64,000 nt of DNA. It comes from Saccharothrix australiensis. GTDB lineage: Bacteria; Actinomycetota; Actinomycetes; Mycobacteriales; Pseudonocardiaceae. The notes below the pieces were generated by a model, which was not told the origin of the DNA, searched no databases, and worked only from the letters and a program-made list of their open reading frames with translations. Both the position numbers and the translations under genes were made by a program. Shown piece by piece: positions 18,919 through 28,800 of the stretch. Positions within the stretch are counted from its first letter, which is position 1. Every line of letters starts with the position of its first letter. Location: assembly GCF_003634935.1 (NCBI RefSeq), contig NZ_RBXO01000001.1, positions 496,001 through 560,000 on the forward strand. Reading direction: 5' to 3'.

Positions 18919-19566
18919 ATGGACCCGTGGCCCCTCCGACACCTCGTGCTCCGCACACCCCGCCTCGAACTGCGCCCGGACGACGACGCCGGCCTGCTGG
19001 AACTGGCCGCCGAGGCCGAGCGGGGCGTCCACCCGCCCGACGAGATGCCGTTCGGCGTGGAGTGGACCGACGCCCCGCGCGAGCGGCTGGGCTTCAACGC
19101 CGTGCGGCACCACTGGTCGATGCGGGCCTCCCTGTCGTCGGAGCACTGGACGGTCAACTTCCTGGTGCGGCTGGACGGGCGGGTGATCGGCGTGCAGTCG
19201 CTGAGCGGGGAGTCGTTCGCGGTGACGCGGGAGGTGTCGACCGGGTCCTGGCTCGGGCTGCGCCACCAGGGCAGGGGGCTCGGCACGGAGATGCGGGCGG
19301 CCGTACTGCTGTTCGCGTTCGACCTGCTCGGGGCGGCGACGGCCCGGTCGAGCGCGTTCGTGGACAACCCCGCCTCGCTGGCCGTCAGCCGGAAGCTCGG
19401 CTACCGGGCCGACGGGTCGTTCGTCCAGGTCCGCCGAGGCCGCGCGGCGGTTCAGACGCGCCTGCTCCTGGCGTCCGCCGATCTCGTCCGACCTGGTTGG
19501 GAGCTTTCGGTGACGGGTGTCACACCCTGTCTGGGCCTGCTCACTGGGCGAGAACCCACCGAGTGA
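18919..19566 (+). CDS. GNAT-family N-acetyltransferase (RimJ-like)
   Basis: The protein is 215 aa. The N-terminal LRTPRLELRPDDDAGLLEL matches the start of RimJ/RimL-like acetyltransferases, and the acetyl-CoA loop is RHQGRGLGTEMRAA (Q-x-x-G-x-G). DNPASLAVSRKLGYRADG is the usual C-terminal GNAT element. It transfers an acetyl group to an unknown amine, and no neighbour hints at the substrate. Confidence 0.88.
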   Translation: MDPWPLRHLVLRTPRLELRPDDDAGLLELAAEAERGVHPPDEMPFGVEWTDAPRERLGFNAVRHHWSMRASLSSEHWTVNFLVRLDGRVIGVQSLSGESFAVTREVSTGSWLGLRHQGRGLGTEMRAAVLLFAFDLLGAATARSSAFVDNPASLAVSRKLGYRADGSFVQVRRGRAAVQTRLLLASADLVRPGWELSVTGVTPCLGLLTGREPTE

Positions 19567-19628
19567 CGGATTGATTTCACCCCGTCGACGGGTGAGGGTT
19601 CGGCATCCGAGTGAAGGGGAACTCGATC

Positions 19629-21164
19629 ATGTCAGGTAGAACCGGGATCCGACGCGCGGCGGTCCTCGCGGCGTCCGTGTCCCTCGCATTCGCCGCCGCG
19701 CCGGTCGCCGACGCCGCACCCGCCGGGTCCGCCGGCCTCGACGGGCCGGCGCTCGCGAAGAAGCTCACGAAGAACGTCACGCTGGAAGGGGTCAACCGCC
19801 ACCTGATCGCGTTCCAGCGCATCGCCGAGCGCAACGGCGGCAACCGCGCCGCCGGCACGCCCGGGTACGACGCGAGCGTGGAGTACGTCGCGGGCAAGCT
19901 GCGCGCCGCCGGGTTCGACGTCAGCACCCCGAAGTTCACCTACCAGGTGCAGATCACGGACGCCGCGGTCGCGAAGGTCGGCGCCACGACCTACCGCAAC
20001 GACCCGCTGGAGTACTCGCCGCAGACGCCGGTCGGCGGGCTCACGGCGACGCTCCGCGCCGTGCCGGAGGACGCCACGCCGGGCTGCGAGGCGTCCGACT
20101 TCGCGGGCCAGGACTTCACCGGGACGGTCGCGCTCATCCGCCGCGGCGGGTGCACGTTCGACCAGAAGCACCGCAACGCGGCGGCGGCCGGCGCCGTCGC
20201 CGCCATCGTGGCGAACAACGTGGCGGGTCCGCTGACCGGCGTGACGCTGGGCTCGGACGGCGTCATCCCGACCGGCGGCGTGTCCCAGGACGACGGCACG
20301 GCGTTGTTCGGCAAGGCCGGGCAGCGGGTCACGGTCGACCTGCGCTACCACTTCGAGGACCGGGTGTCGCGCAACGTCGTCGCGGAGACCAGGACCGGGC
20401 GCAAGGACAACGTCGTGGTCGCCGGCGCCCACCTCGACAGCGTCGAGGAGGGCGCGGGCGTCAACGACAACGGCAGCGGGTCCGCGGGCCTGCTGGAGAC
20501 CGCCCTCCAGCTCGGCGGGTCGCCGAAGGTCAACAACGCCGTCCGGTTCGGCTGGTGGGGCGCGGAGGAGCTGGGGATCGTCGGCTCCACCGAGTACGTG
20601 CGGTCGCTGTCGTTCGAGCAGCAGCTGGACATCGCGCTGTACCTGAACTTCGACATGATCGGCTCGCCGAACGCCGGGTACTTCGTGTACGACGGCGACG
20701 ACTCGGACGCGGAGGGCTCGGGCGCGGGCCCGTTCGGCTCCGCGCAGATCGAGAAGGCGTTCGTGGACTACCTGACCGCGGAGAAGCGCGTCCAGGTCGA
20801 GGGCACGGACTTCTCCGGGCGCTCGGACTACCGCGAGTTCATCCTCCAGGGCATCCCGGCCGGCGGCCTGTTCACCGGCGCGGAGGTCCTGAAGACCCCG
20901 GCGCAGGTGGCGAAGTGGGGCGGCAAGGCGGGCGTGGCGTTCGACCCGAACTACCACGGCGCCGGTGACAACCTGGGCAACATCGACCGCAAGGCGCTGG
21001 ACCGGAACTCGGACGCGCTGGCGTGGGTGACCGCTTCGTACGCGATCAGCACGGAGGACGTGAACGGTGTCCCGGCTCGGTCGGCGCGGGCGGCGGTGCG
21101 CGCGGCCGCGGCGCGGACGCTGCACGTCGAGGGGGACGGTCACGGGCACGACGTCGTGGCGTAG
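19629..21164 (+). CDS. secreted M28-family aminopeptidase with PA domain
   Basis: This is a 511-aa exported zinc aminopeptidase. ATG 19629 is chosen over a GTG at 19611 because AAGGGGA lies 9 bases upstream and the signal peptide (basic start, hydrophobic core, AXA near residues 30-33) then begins correctly. A PA insert spans about residues 130-215. The M28 catalytic core follows: GAHLDSVEEGAGVNDNGSG (His and Asp zinc ligands), WGAEELGIVGS (Glu) and NFDMIGS (Asp). It releases N-terminal amino acids from peptides outside the cell. A clear hairpin terminator follows. Confidence 0.94.
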   Translation: MSGRTGIRRAAVLAASVSLAFAAAPVADAAPAGSAGLDGPALAKKLTKNVTLEGVNRHLIAFQRIAERNGGNRAAGTPGYDASVEYVAGKLRAAGFDVSTPKFTYQVQITDAAVAKVGATTYRNDPLEYSPQTPVGGLTATLRAVPEDATPGCEASDFAGQDFTGTVALIRRGGCTFDQKHRNAAAAGAVAAIVANNVAGPLTGVTLGSDGVIPTGGVSQDDGTALFGKAGQRVTVDLRYHFEDRVSRNVVAETRTGRKDNVVVAGAHLDSVEEGAGVNDNGSGSAGLLETALQLGGSPKVNNAVRFGWWGAEELGIVGSTEYVRSLSFEQQLDIALYLNFDMIGSPNAGYFVYDGDDSDAEGSGAGPFGSAQIEKAFVDYLTAEKRVQVEGTDFSGRSDYREFILQGIPAGGLFTGAEVLKTPAQVAKWGGKAGVAFDPNYHGAGDNLGNIDRKALDRNSDALAWVTASYAISTEDVNGVPARSARAAVRAAAARTLHVEGDGHGHDVVA

Positions 21165-21187
21165 TGGTTGAGGGAGTGGTGAGGGGG

Positions 21188-21217
21188 AGGGCCGGCCTGG
21201 ATGTGGCCGGCCCTTTT
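21188..21217 (+). terminator. rho-independent terminator after the M28 peptidase
   Basis: A 10-bp perfect stem (21188-21197 with 21205-21214) with a 7-base loop is followed by TTTT. It is the most classical terminator in the window and lies 24 bases after the stop. Confidence 0.9.
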
Positions 21218-21494
21218 CCTCGCGCGGCGATCTCGGGTGCGCGGTGGTCCCGGTGTGGTGATCCGGTGTGGTGGTCTCAGTGGTTATCTCAGCGGAGTCT
21301 CAGCTCGTGCGGCCGGATGTCGGTGGTGGCTGGGATGATGGTGTCGGGGGCCGGAGGCCGAAGCTGCTTCTGTGCGGCTCACGCAAGAGCGTAAAAGTGT
21401 CCTCGCCGGATGGGCAGGCCATACGGGGAGAACACGAGGCCGGAGGTCTGCGCGGCGCGGGCAGGGCGCGGCGTGTCGGGCGGGAGTCGCGTGG

Positions 21495-22400
21495 TCAGCC
21501 GAGGTTGTCGGTGTCGAAGGTGTTGCAGCGGGTCGGGTCGCCGGTGTCGAAGCCGAGCGTGTACCACTTCTGCCGCTGCGCCGACGTGCCGTGCGTGAAC
21601 TGCGTCGTGTCGACCCGGCCCCCGCCCAGTTCCCGCTGGATGAAGTCGTCGCCGATCCGGGCCGCCGCGTCCAGCGCCGCCGCGATGTCGTCCTGCGTCA
21701 CGCCCGTGATGAGCGGCTTGCCGGAAGCGGTCGGGATGGTGGTCGCGTGGTTCGCCCACGCGCCCGCGTAGCAGTCGGCCTGGAGTTCCAGGCGCACCGC
21801 GTCGGACTTGGGTCCGCTGCGGCTGCGCACCCGGTCCGACGTGCCCAGCAGGTTCTGGATGTGGTGCCCGTACTCGTGGGCCAGGACGTACGCCTCGACG
21901 AACGGGCCGCCGGTCGCGCCGAACTTCTGCTGCAGTTCCCGGAAGAAGTTCAGGTCGATGTACACCTGCGCGTCGGCCGGGCAGTAGAACGGCCCGACGG
22001 CGGACGTCGCGTTGCCGCACCGGGTCTGGACGCCGCCCGAGAAGAAGTTCGTCTGCGCCTGCCGGTAGGTGCGGCCGGACCGGGAGAACTGGTCCGTCCA
22101 GTACGACTGGATGGAGTTGATGAACGCGACCGCGCGGCAGTCGGCGTTGCGGTTGGCGTCCGCACCGGTACGGCACTTCTCCCGGATGGCCTCCGAACCG
22201 ACCTGCTGGTCGCGGCCCACGTCCTCGAAACCCGAGCCGGCGGGCAGTTGCGCGCTGCCGCCCAGCTGGGACAGGACGAAGTAGATGATCAGCCCGACGA
22301 TGCCCAGACCGCCACCGCCGAGCGCGACCCGACCGCCGACGCCGCCCCGGAGGTCGGAGACCTGTGACGTGTCGAGCTCGGCGTTCTCGTTGAACTGCAC
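21495..22400 (-). CDS. neutral zinc metallopeptidase (YpfJ/KPN_02809 family)
   Basis: This 301-aa protein starts at the GTG before QFNENAELDTSQV. The N-terminus is cytoplasmic, one transmembrane helix spans residues 33-48, and the rest is extracytoplasmic. The zinc site HEYGHH is in the AYVLAHEYGHHIQNLLG segment and a downstream LELQADCYAGAWA carries the third ligand. The YCPADAQVYIDLNFF stretch is typical of the family. It is a membrane-anchored peptidase of unknown substrate, transcribed alone; the spacer to its right contains its promoter. Confidence 0.9.
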   Translation of the reverse strand: MQFNENAELDTSQVSDLRGGVGGRVALGGGGLGIVGLIIYFVLSQLGGSAQLPAGSGFEDVGRDQQVGSEAIREKCRTGADANRNADCRAVAFINSIQSYWTDQFSRSGRTYRQAQTNFFSGGVQTRCGNATSAVGPFYCPADAQVYIDLNFFRELQQKFGATGGPFVEAYVLAHEYGHHIQNLLGTSDRVRSRSGPKSDAVRLELQADCYAGAWANHATTIPTASGKPLITGVTQDDIAAALDAAARIGDDFIQRELGGGRVDTTQFTHGTSAQRQKWYTLGFDTGDPTRCNTFDTDNLG

Positions 22401-23073
22401 CGCGTGTCCTCCAAGCCGGGGCCCCCACCAAGGCGGCCCAACGATAGCCGGGACCGGGTACCCACGGAGGGCGTCCGGGATGCCGGGCGGATCACGGCCG
22501 GCGATCGGTGCGGGGAAAGGCGGTGGGCTCCCGGACGGGCAGCGGCTCGACGCGCGTGTGCCCGGGCGCGGTGCCGCTGTTCGAGGCACCGCACCCGGGG
22601 TTTTCCTTGTGGAAGTGACTGATCCGGTTCGTGGCGAGGTTGGCGTGGACCTCGGACGGTGTCGCCGGGTGAGACGGCACCCGAGAACTCCGGGGTCAAA
22701 CAGCGTCAAGCGCGGCATGCGCGTCGATCACGCCGGAAGCACCGCGCGCTCGAAACCTCCGCCCAACCGCTCACGGTCGCGACCGGGACGATCTGGTCCA
22801 TCCCGCCCGCGGGGTCGCGGCCGAACGCGGATCATCACAGCGAGGACTTCTCTGCACCGCACCACCTACCCCTTCCGGGCGTGCCGGTGAGGCTTCGGCT
22901 CGGGTCGCCCCCCGGCAGGTCCTGCCTTGAGGATGCGCTTGATCGGCCGGTGGCACAACTCCTGGGCGACGCCCTGAACTGGTGAAATGGGATTTATTCC
23001 CGTCCGGTGCGCCACGCCTGCCCGTCGGCGGCGCGGTGGGCGGGCCGGTGCGCCCCACCCACCGCGCGCGGCC
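22401..23073. other. non-coding spacer upstream of the metallopeptidase gene
   Basis: This 673-base region has no convincing gene on either strand; the open frames are GC-biased shadows. A 10-bp inverted repeat (23031-23040 with 23058-23067) just after the nucleotidase stop could act as its terminator. Nothing else is recognised. Confidence 0.5.
23031..23067 (-). terminator. possible terminator of the 5'-nucleotidase gene
   Basis: A 10-bp perfect stem (23031-23040 with 23058-23067) with a long 17-base loop and no T tract lies 7 bases beyond the stop on the minus strand. Position favours a terminator; structure is only moderate. Confidence 0.4.
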
Positions 23074-24792
23074 TCACGGCTTGGCCGTGATCCGGCCGAG
23101 GGCCGGCGGTGCGGTGTTCGGGTGGGCGGCCAGGTAGGCGCTGAAGGCGTCCAGGTCGATGCCGCCGCCGGTGATGTCCGTGCCGCCGGTGAACGCGCTG
23201 AAGCCGTCACCGCCGCCCTGCAGGAACGAGTTGATCGTCACCCGGTAGCTCGCGGCCGGGTCCAGCGGCGTGCCGTTCAGGACGACGTCGGACACCTTCG
23301 AGCCGATCGGGGCGGACGCCGACCACGTGTAGGTCAGGCCCGCGCTGGGCTGGAGCACGATCTGCCGCTGCGCGCCGTTGACGACCTGCCACTGCTGCTC
23401 CAGCGCCGCCTTGACCTGCGCGCCGGTGAGCGTGACGGTCTGGAGGATGTTGCCGAACGGCTGGACGGTGAACGCCTCGCCGTAGGTCACCACGCCGTCG
23501 CCCTCGCCGGCCGGGGACGACGCGTGCGTGAGGTCGGCCCGCACCCCGCCGGGGTTCATCAGCGCGAGGACCGCGCCGTGGCCCGTCGTGGCCGCCAGTT
23601 GCGCGTCGGCGATCAGGTTGCCCAGCGCCGACTCGCCCGCGCCGTTCTGCGCACGCAGGACGTCCGCCGCGACGGAGCCCACCGGCCGGTTCGCGATCGG
23701 GCCGGACTTGGCCTTCGCCAGGTCGACCACCGACTGGATCGCCGGGTCCGGCGCGACGTCCCTGGTCACGACGTGGTTGCGCGCCACGGTCGCCGAGCGC
23801 ACGACGTCCCGCGTCCGCCGGTCGATCTTCAGGTCCACCACCGACAGCTCGCGCCCGAACGCCAGGCCCTCGATGAACGGGCGCGGGTTGCCGGCCGGGT
23901 CGGTGACCGTGCAGTTGTACTGCTGGTGGCTGTGCCCGGAGAACACGGCGTCGATCTTCGGCGACACCTTCTCCGCGATGAGCCGGCCGGGACCGCCGGG
24001 GACCGTGCGGCAGTCGTCGGGGCCGCCGCCCGAGGTGTTGTCGCCCTGGTGCACGAGCAGCACGATCGCCTTGACGCCCATGCGGTGCAGCAGGTCGGCG
24101 TACCGGTCGGCCGCCGCGATCTCGTCGCCGAACCGGAGGTCCTTGATGCCGTTCGGGTCGACCAGGATCGGCACGTCCTTCAGCGGCATCCCGATGAAGC
24201 CGATCGGGACGCCGTCGCGGAACTCGACCCAGAACGGCGGCAGCGCGGGCAGGCCGCTCCGCGCCAGCGTCACGTTCGCGCCGAGGATCGGGAACCGCGC
24301 GCCGTCGAAGGACTCGCGGAACTGGCAGCCGTCGACCGGGTGGCACCCGCCGGCCTGCACGCGCAGGAGCTCGCGGTAGCCCTCGTCGAACTCGTGGTTG
24401 CCCGCGGCGGTGGCGTCCATGCCGACGCGGTTGAGGACCTCGACCGTCGGCTCGTCGTGGAACAGCGCCGACACGATGGGCGACGCGCCGATCAGGTCGC
24501 CCTGCCCGACGATGACGGAGTTGCGCGCCTGCGCCTGGAGGTTCCTGATGTGCGTGGCGTTGTAGGCCGCGCCGCCCGCCTCCACCTGGGTGCCGCCGGG
24601 CAGGGTGACCCGGCCCGACGAGCCCGACGGCGGCTCGATGTTGCCGTGCAGGTCGTTGATGCCGATCAGCCGGACGTCCACGGTGCGCGCCGACCTGTCG
24701 TCCGCTTGCGCCGGGACCTGGGCGACGGTGAGGGCCAGCCCGGCCGCGGCGCTGAGCGCGAGCGCTGCCGTGGCCCGCCTGAACGAGGTCAT
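23074..24792 (-). CDS. secreted bifunctional metallophosphatase/5'-nucleotidase
   Basis: This 572-aa exported enzyme has a signal peptide of about 30 residues. The N-terminal metallophosphoesterase domain carries GINDLHGN, VGQGDLIGAS, AAGNHEFDEGY, LLVHQGDN and GHSHQQYN, which are the di-metal ligands. The C-terminal 5'-nucleotidase domain (from about residue 360) has NPGGVRADL and VQPFGNILQTVTLTG. It dephosphorylates extracellular nucleotides, giving nucleosides and phosphate for uptake. It is transcribed alone, with no PHO box-like repeat that can be called with confidence. Confidence 0.95.
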   Translation of the reverse strand: MTSFRRATAALALSAAAGLALTVAQVPAQADDRSARTVDVRLIGINDLHGNIEPPSGSSGRVTLPGGTQVEAGGAAYNATHIRNLQAQARNSVIVGQGDLIGASPIVSALFHDEPTVEVLNRVGMDATAAGNHEFDEGYRELLRVQAGGCHPVDGCQFRESFDGARFPILGANVTLARSGLPALPPFWVEFRDGVPIGFIGMPLKDVPILVDPNGIKDLRFGDEIAAADRYADLLHRMGVKAIVLLVHQGDNTSGGGPDDCRTVPGGPGRLIAEKVSPKIDAVFSGHSHQQYNCTVTDPAGNPRPFIEGLAFGRELSVVDLKIDRRTRDVVRSATVARNHVVTRDVAPDPAIQSVVDLAKAKSGPIANRPVGSVAADVLRAQNGAGESALGNLIADAQLAATTGHGAVLALMNPGGVRADLTHASSPAGEGDGVVTYGEAFTVQPFGNILQTVTLTGAQVKAALEQQWQVVNGAQRQIVLQPSAGLTYTWSASAPIGSKVSDVVLNGTPLDPAASYRVTINSFLQGGGDGFSAFTGGTDITGGGIDLDAFSAYLAAHPNTAPPALGRITAKP

Positions 24793-24925
24793 AAGGGGTT
24801 CCCTCCCTGACAGCGCCCCGGTAGGAGGCGCACCACGGCGAGGGAGTTTGCCCCGCGCGGCTGACGCGCACCAGACATGCGCGTGGATCGTCCGTGAACG
24901 GAGACCTGCGGCATAGCCTGGTGTG

Positions 24926-25399
24926 GTGACTGAGCACGAGCCCCGGTGGCTTGACGACGGCGAGATGCGCGCGTGGCGGAACTACGTGGTCGGGGCGTCC
25001 ATGCTGGCGGAACGCCTGCACCGCGAACTCCAGGACCGGCACGGCGTGTCGTTGGCCGACTACGAGCTGCTCGTCCGGCTGTCCGAGCAGCACGGCGGGC
25101 GGATGCGCATGTCCCAGCTGGCCGACGAGGTGGCGTCGTCGAAGAGCCGCGTCTCGCACCAGGTGGCGCGGATGGAGCGCGAGGGCCTGCTGCGCAGGCG
25201 CGAGTGCCCGGAGGACGGGCGCGGGGTGTTCGCGGAGCTGACCGAGGAGGGCGTGCGGACGCTGGAGGGTTCCGCGCCGACCCACGTGGACGGCGTGCGG
25301 GCGCACATGATCGACCTGCTGACGCGCGAGGAGCAGGAGGTGGTGGCGAAGGTCTTCGACCGGGTCATCACGCACCTGCGCGGTGGTGCGCACGCCTGA
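24926..25399 (+). CDS. MarR-family transcriptional regulator
   Basis: This 157-aa winged helix protein has recognition region MRMSQLADEVASSKSRVSHQ at about residues 65-84 and wing RRRECPEDGRGVFAELTEEG. There are two adjacent GTG codons at 24923 and 24926. The second fits a leaderless transcript because TAGCCT (24914-24919) ends 6 bases before it and there is no ribosome site. MarR proteins usually repress a neighbouring gene or themselves. The divergent 5'-nucleotidase gene is the closest candidate target; this is inference. Confidence 0.9.
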   Translation: MTEHEPRWLDDGEMRAWRNYVVGASMLAERLHRELQDRHGVSLADYELLVRLSEQHGGRMRMSQLADEVASSKSRVSHQVARMEREGLLRRRECPEDGRGVFAELTEEGVRTLEGSAPTHVDGVRAHMIDLLTREEQEVVAKVFDRVITHLRGGAHA

Positions 25400-25441
25400 C
25401 ACCCCGTTCGTGGCCGGCGGCCCGACCGGGCCGGGACGCAC

Positions 25442-25476
25442 AGCGCCCCCGCACCCGGTCGGGGTGCGGGGGCGCT
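25442..25476. terminator. strong hairpin between marR and tRNA-Ser
   Basis: A perfect 15-bp G/C stem (25442-25456 with 25462-25476) with a 5-base loop lies in the convergent spacer. It can end marR transcripts and those of the minus-strand tRNA gene. Confidence 0.75.
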
Positions 25477-25503
25477 CGTCGACCGGGCGGCCGGTCGCGG
25501 TGG

Positions 25504-25588
25504 CGGTAGCGGTGGGATTTGAACCCACGGAGGTTTTACCCTCGCACGTTTTCAAGACGTGTCCCTTAGGCCGCTCGGGCACGCTACC
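25504..25588 (-). tRNA. tRNA-Ser (anticodon UGA)
   Basis: An 85-nt class II tRNA has acceptor stem GGTAGCG/CGCTACC, a long variable arm, T arm GTGGG-TTCAAAT-CCCAC and anticodon loop CTTGAAA. The discriminator base is G and CCA is not encoded. It reads UCA and probably other UCN codons. Confidence 0.95.
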
Positions 25589-25843
25589 GCGTAGGAGCGT
25601 AGCCGACGGCCGACGGCCGCGGGTGCCGGATGAGCCGGGTTCGGGCGACGCCCCGGAGAGCGGCCCGCCGTCGGCCGGCGGGACTCCGACCGGTCCGGCC
25701 GGCTTGCGCAAACCGTGATGTAAAGGGCTGGTTTTCGGCGTTCGCTGTCGAGTATTTTTCGCTGGATTGCATTGACAGGCCCAGGTCGGCGGTGGATCGG
25801 GGACACCGGAACGCACCGGGCGTGGACTCCAGGGGGCATCACC

Positions 25844-28800
25844 TTGTCGAGCAGTAGCGCTGCCGCGCGCCCGAAAACGGGTGCGCGGTTGGCCAGAGCG
25901 GTGACGGCGGGCGCGGTCGCGCTCGTCGTCGCCCTGGGCGGTCAGACCGCGTGGGCGCAGGACGTCGAACCGACGCCGCCGGCCGGAACGCCCACCGGAA
26001 CGCCCACCGGTGCGCCGGAGGCACCCGCGTCCGAGGCGCCGCGGGAAACGCCGTCGGAAACGCCATCGGAAACCCCTCGGGAAACACCCGCCGGGACCCC
26101 CGCGGAAACACCCGTGGAGACCCCGGCGGAGAGCCCGGCGGAAAAGCCGGCGGAAACCCCGGTGGGGACCCCGGCGGAAAAGCCGGCGGAGACCCCGGCG
26201 GGTACGCCGGGCGGCACCTCCCCGACCACCGGGACCATCCCGGACGAGGCGCAGGCCGAAATCCACCGGCAGGACGTCGAGGCGCAGGCGCCGCCCAGGG
26301 TCGCCGACCTGCGGGTCACCGCGTCGTTCGACCGCGCGACCTACCCGGTCGACGCCGACATCGCCATCCGCGTCACCGTCGAGAACGTCGGCCCGGTGGC
26401 CGCGACGGACGTCCGGCTCCGCGACACCACCAACCTGTCGCTGAAGTCCGGCGAGCTGGACCTGCGCCGCGTGCCCGGTCCCGTGATCGGCCCCGGCGAG
26501 CGCCGCACCTACGACCTGGTCGCCCGGCAGGATCACGTCAGCCCCGTCAACCCGGAAGAGGTGTACTTCCAGGTCTCCGCCGGGCAGGGCGCGCAGCAGT
26601 GGCCCAACGCCGACCCGACGCCCAACGACAACTCCGCCCGGATCACGGCTCGCGTCCCGCGCGAGTTCGGCTCGGTGGACGCGGTGGTCTTCGTGGACGC
26701 CAACGGCAACGGCCAGGTGGACGCCGGCGAGGGCCAGGGCGGCCTCTCCTTCGTCGCCGACGGCGGCTCGTCGACCAAGCGGGTGGGCGGCGCGACCTCG
26801 CCGACCGGGACCGTCCGCTTCACCAACGTGACGGCCGGCCACTACCGGCTGACCATCGGCTCCTCGTCCTCGATCTCCAAGGTGCCCGCGCCGGGCTCCG
26901 GCGAGTTCGACGTCGTGGGCGGGCGGACGACCACCGTGCTGGTCCCGCTGGTGGAGCCGGTGTCCTCGGTGCTCGTGCCGCGGGTCGAGTTCCTGAACGA
27001 CCCGTTCGTGAACGCCGGTGACCAGGTGCAGGTCCGGGTCACGCTGAAGAACTCCGGGTCCGCGCCGCTCACCGGCGTGGTCGCGGTGTGCAACCAGAAC
27101 AGCTCCACCCCCGGCCTGACGGGCACCGGTCCCGGGTGGGCGGCCCTGCACCCGGACGGTCCGGGCGTCACCCTGGCCGCCGGTGAGACCAAGCAGCTCG
27201 TGGTCACCGACGTCGTACCGCAGGCCGCGGCCGACTACGGCAGCCTCTACGTCGGCTGCGACTTCGGCAACGACGGCCGCAACACCGCCGGCTACCGCGG
27301 CGCGTCGGACTTCGCCGACGTGAACGGCAAGTACGGCAAGGTCACCGGGACCCTGCTGCTGGACGACGGCGCCGCCGAGCGCCCGCTGGCCGGCACGCGC
27401 GTCGTCGCCCTCGACCAGCGCACCGGCCTGTGGGCGGCCGAGACCACCACCGACGACAAGGGCGCGTGGCGGTTCGACCGGGTGGTCGCCGGCCCCACCA
27501 GGTTCGTCGTGCCGGGTGAGTTCAAGCCGCGCGAGGGCGCCGAGCTGGTGGCCGACGTCGTCGCGGGCCGGACCGCCGCGGTGACGTTCCGGCTCGTGCC
27601 GGGCCCGCGCTGGGACGTGCCGGCGCACTCGCCCAAGGTCGAGGTGACGGCGTCGTTCGACAAGGACGCCTACGACGTCCGCGACGTGGTCACCGCCCGG
27701 ATCAGGATCGCCAACAACGGCACCGGCGGACCGGAGCGGATCTTCTACGCCGAGGACCGCGAGGCCACCACCCTGGAGTACGAGCGGGGGCAGTGGGGTG
27801 TGCTGGGCGGTTCCTACTCGTCCCCCGGCATGGACCTGTGGCCCGGTCAGGTGCACGAGGTCACGATCACCGGCACGATCCGCCAGTGGTCGACGGGCGG
27901 CGCCGTCCGCCTGAAGGGCTGGCTCGGGTACCCCTTCCCGGGGCAGCCCGCCTCCCGCGCCTTCGACCTCTCGGCCAAGGTCGTCTTCCGGACGGGTGAC
28001 GCCGACGTGCTCGTCTACGGCGACGCCAACGGCAACGGCTCGTTCGACCAGGGCGAAGGGCTGCCGGGCATCGGGCTGTACTTCCAGGGCGGCTTGCCGA
28101 ACCGGACGTCCGAGGGCCGCACCGACGACGCCGGCCGGTTCCGGTTGAAGGACGCGCCCGCGGGTGTCCACGAGGCGCAGGTGCGGACCGAGGGCACGGG
28201 TTGGGCGCGGCCGTCCGACTACTACGGCCAGTTCACCGTCGAGCCGGGGCAGGCGCCGCAGGTGGAGCTGCGCCTGGTGCGCCCGCTGTCGGACGTGCTG
28301 CACGCGGCGATCGAGTTCGACAAGGAGTCCTACGACCAGCACGAGCGGGTGGGCGTGAAGATCACGCTGACCAACGACGGCCCCGAGCTGCCGGTGCGGA
28401 TGCACTGCGGCGGCGAGCTGCCCGCACCGGACATGGGCCCGGAATGGGGTCCGTTCGCACCCGGCGGCACCGGCGTGGTGCTCAAGGCCGGTGAGACGCG
28501 CGAGTTCCAGGTGGTCACCACGATCCCCGACTACGCCGCCGACCACGGCCTGCTCTCGCTCACGTGCGGATTCGGGCCGGGCAACAGCTGGGGCGACGGC
28601 CATCCCGAGGCGAACGACCTCGCGAAGGTGACGGGTGTGACGACGACCGTCAACGCCGAGGTGCTGACCGGGGACTACCCGTTCACGCGCGTGCCGGACG
28701 TCACGGTCGTGCTGGTGGACCTCTTCAGCGGCAAGCCCGTCGCGCGGTCGGTCGCCGACGGGGCGGGCACGATCACCTTCCCGGACCTGAAGACCGGTCT

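Noticed and set aside
22404..22985. Several open frames in the 22.4-23.0 kb spacer
   Set aside because: No ribosome site, no family resemblance and Arg/Pro/Ser composition typical of random frames in high-GC DNA; kept as non-coding.
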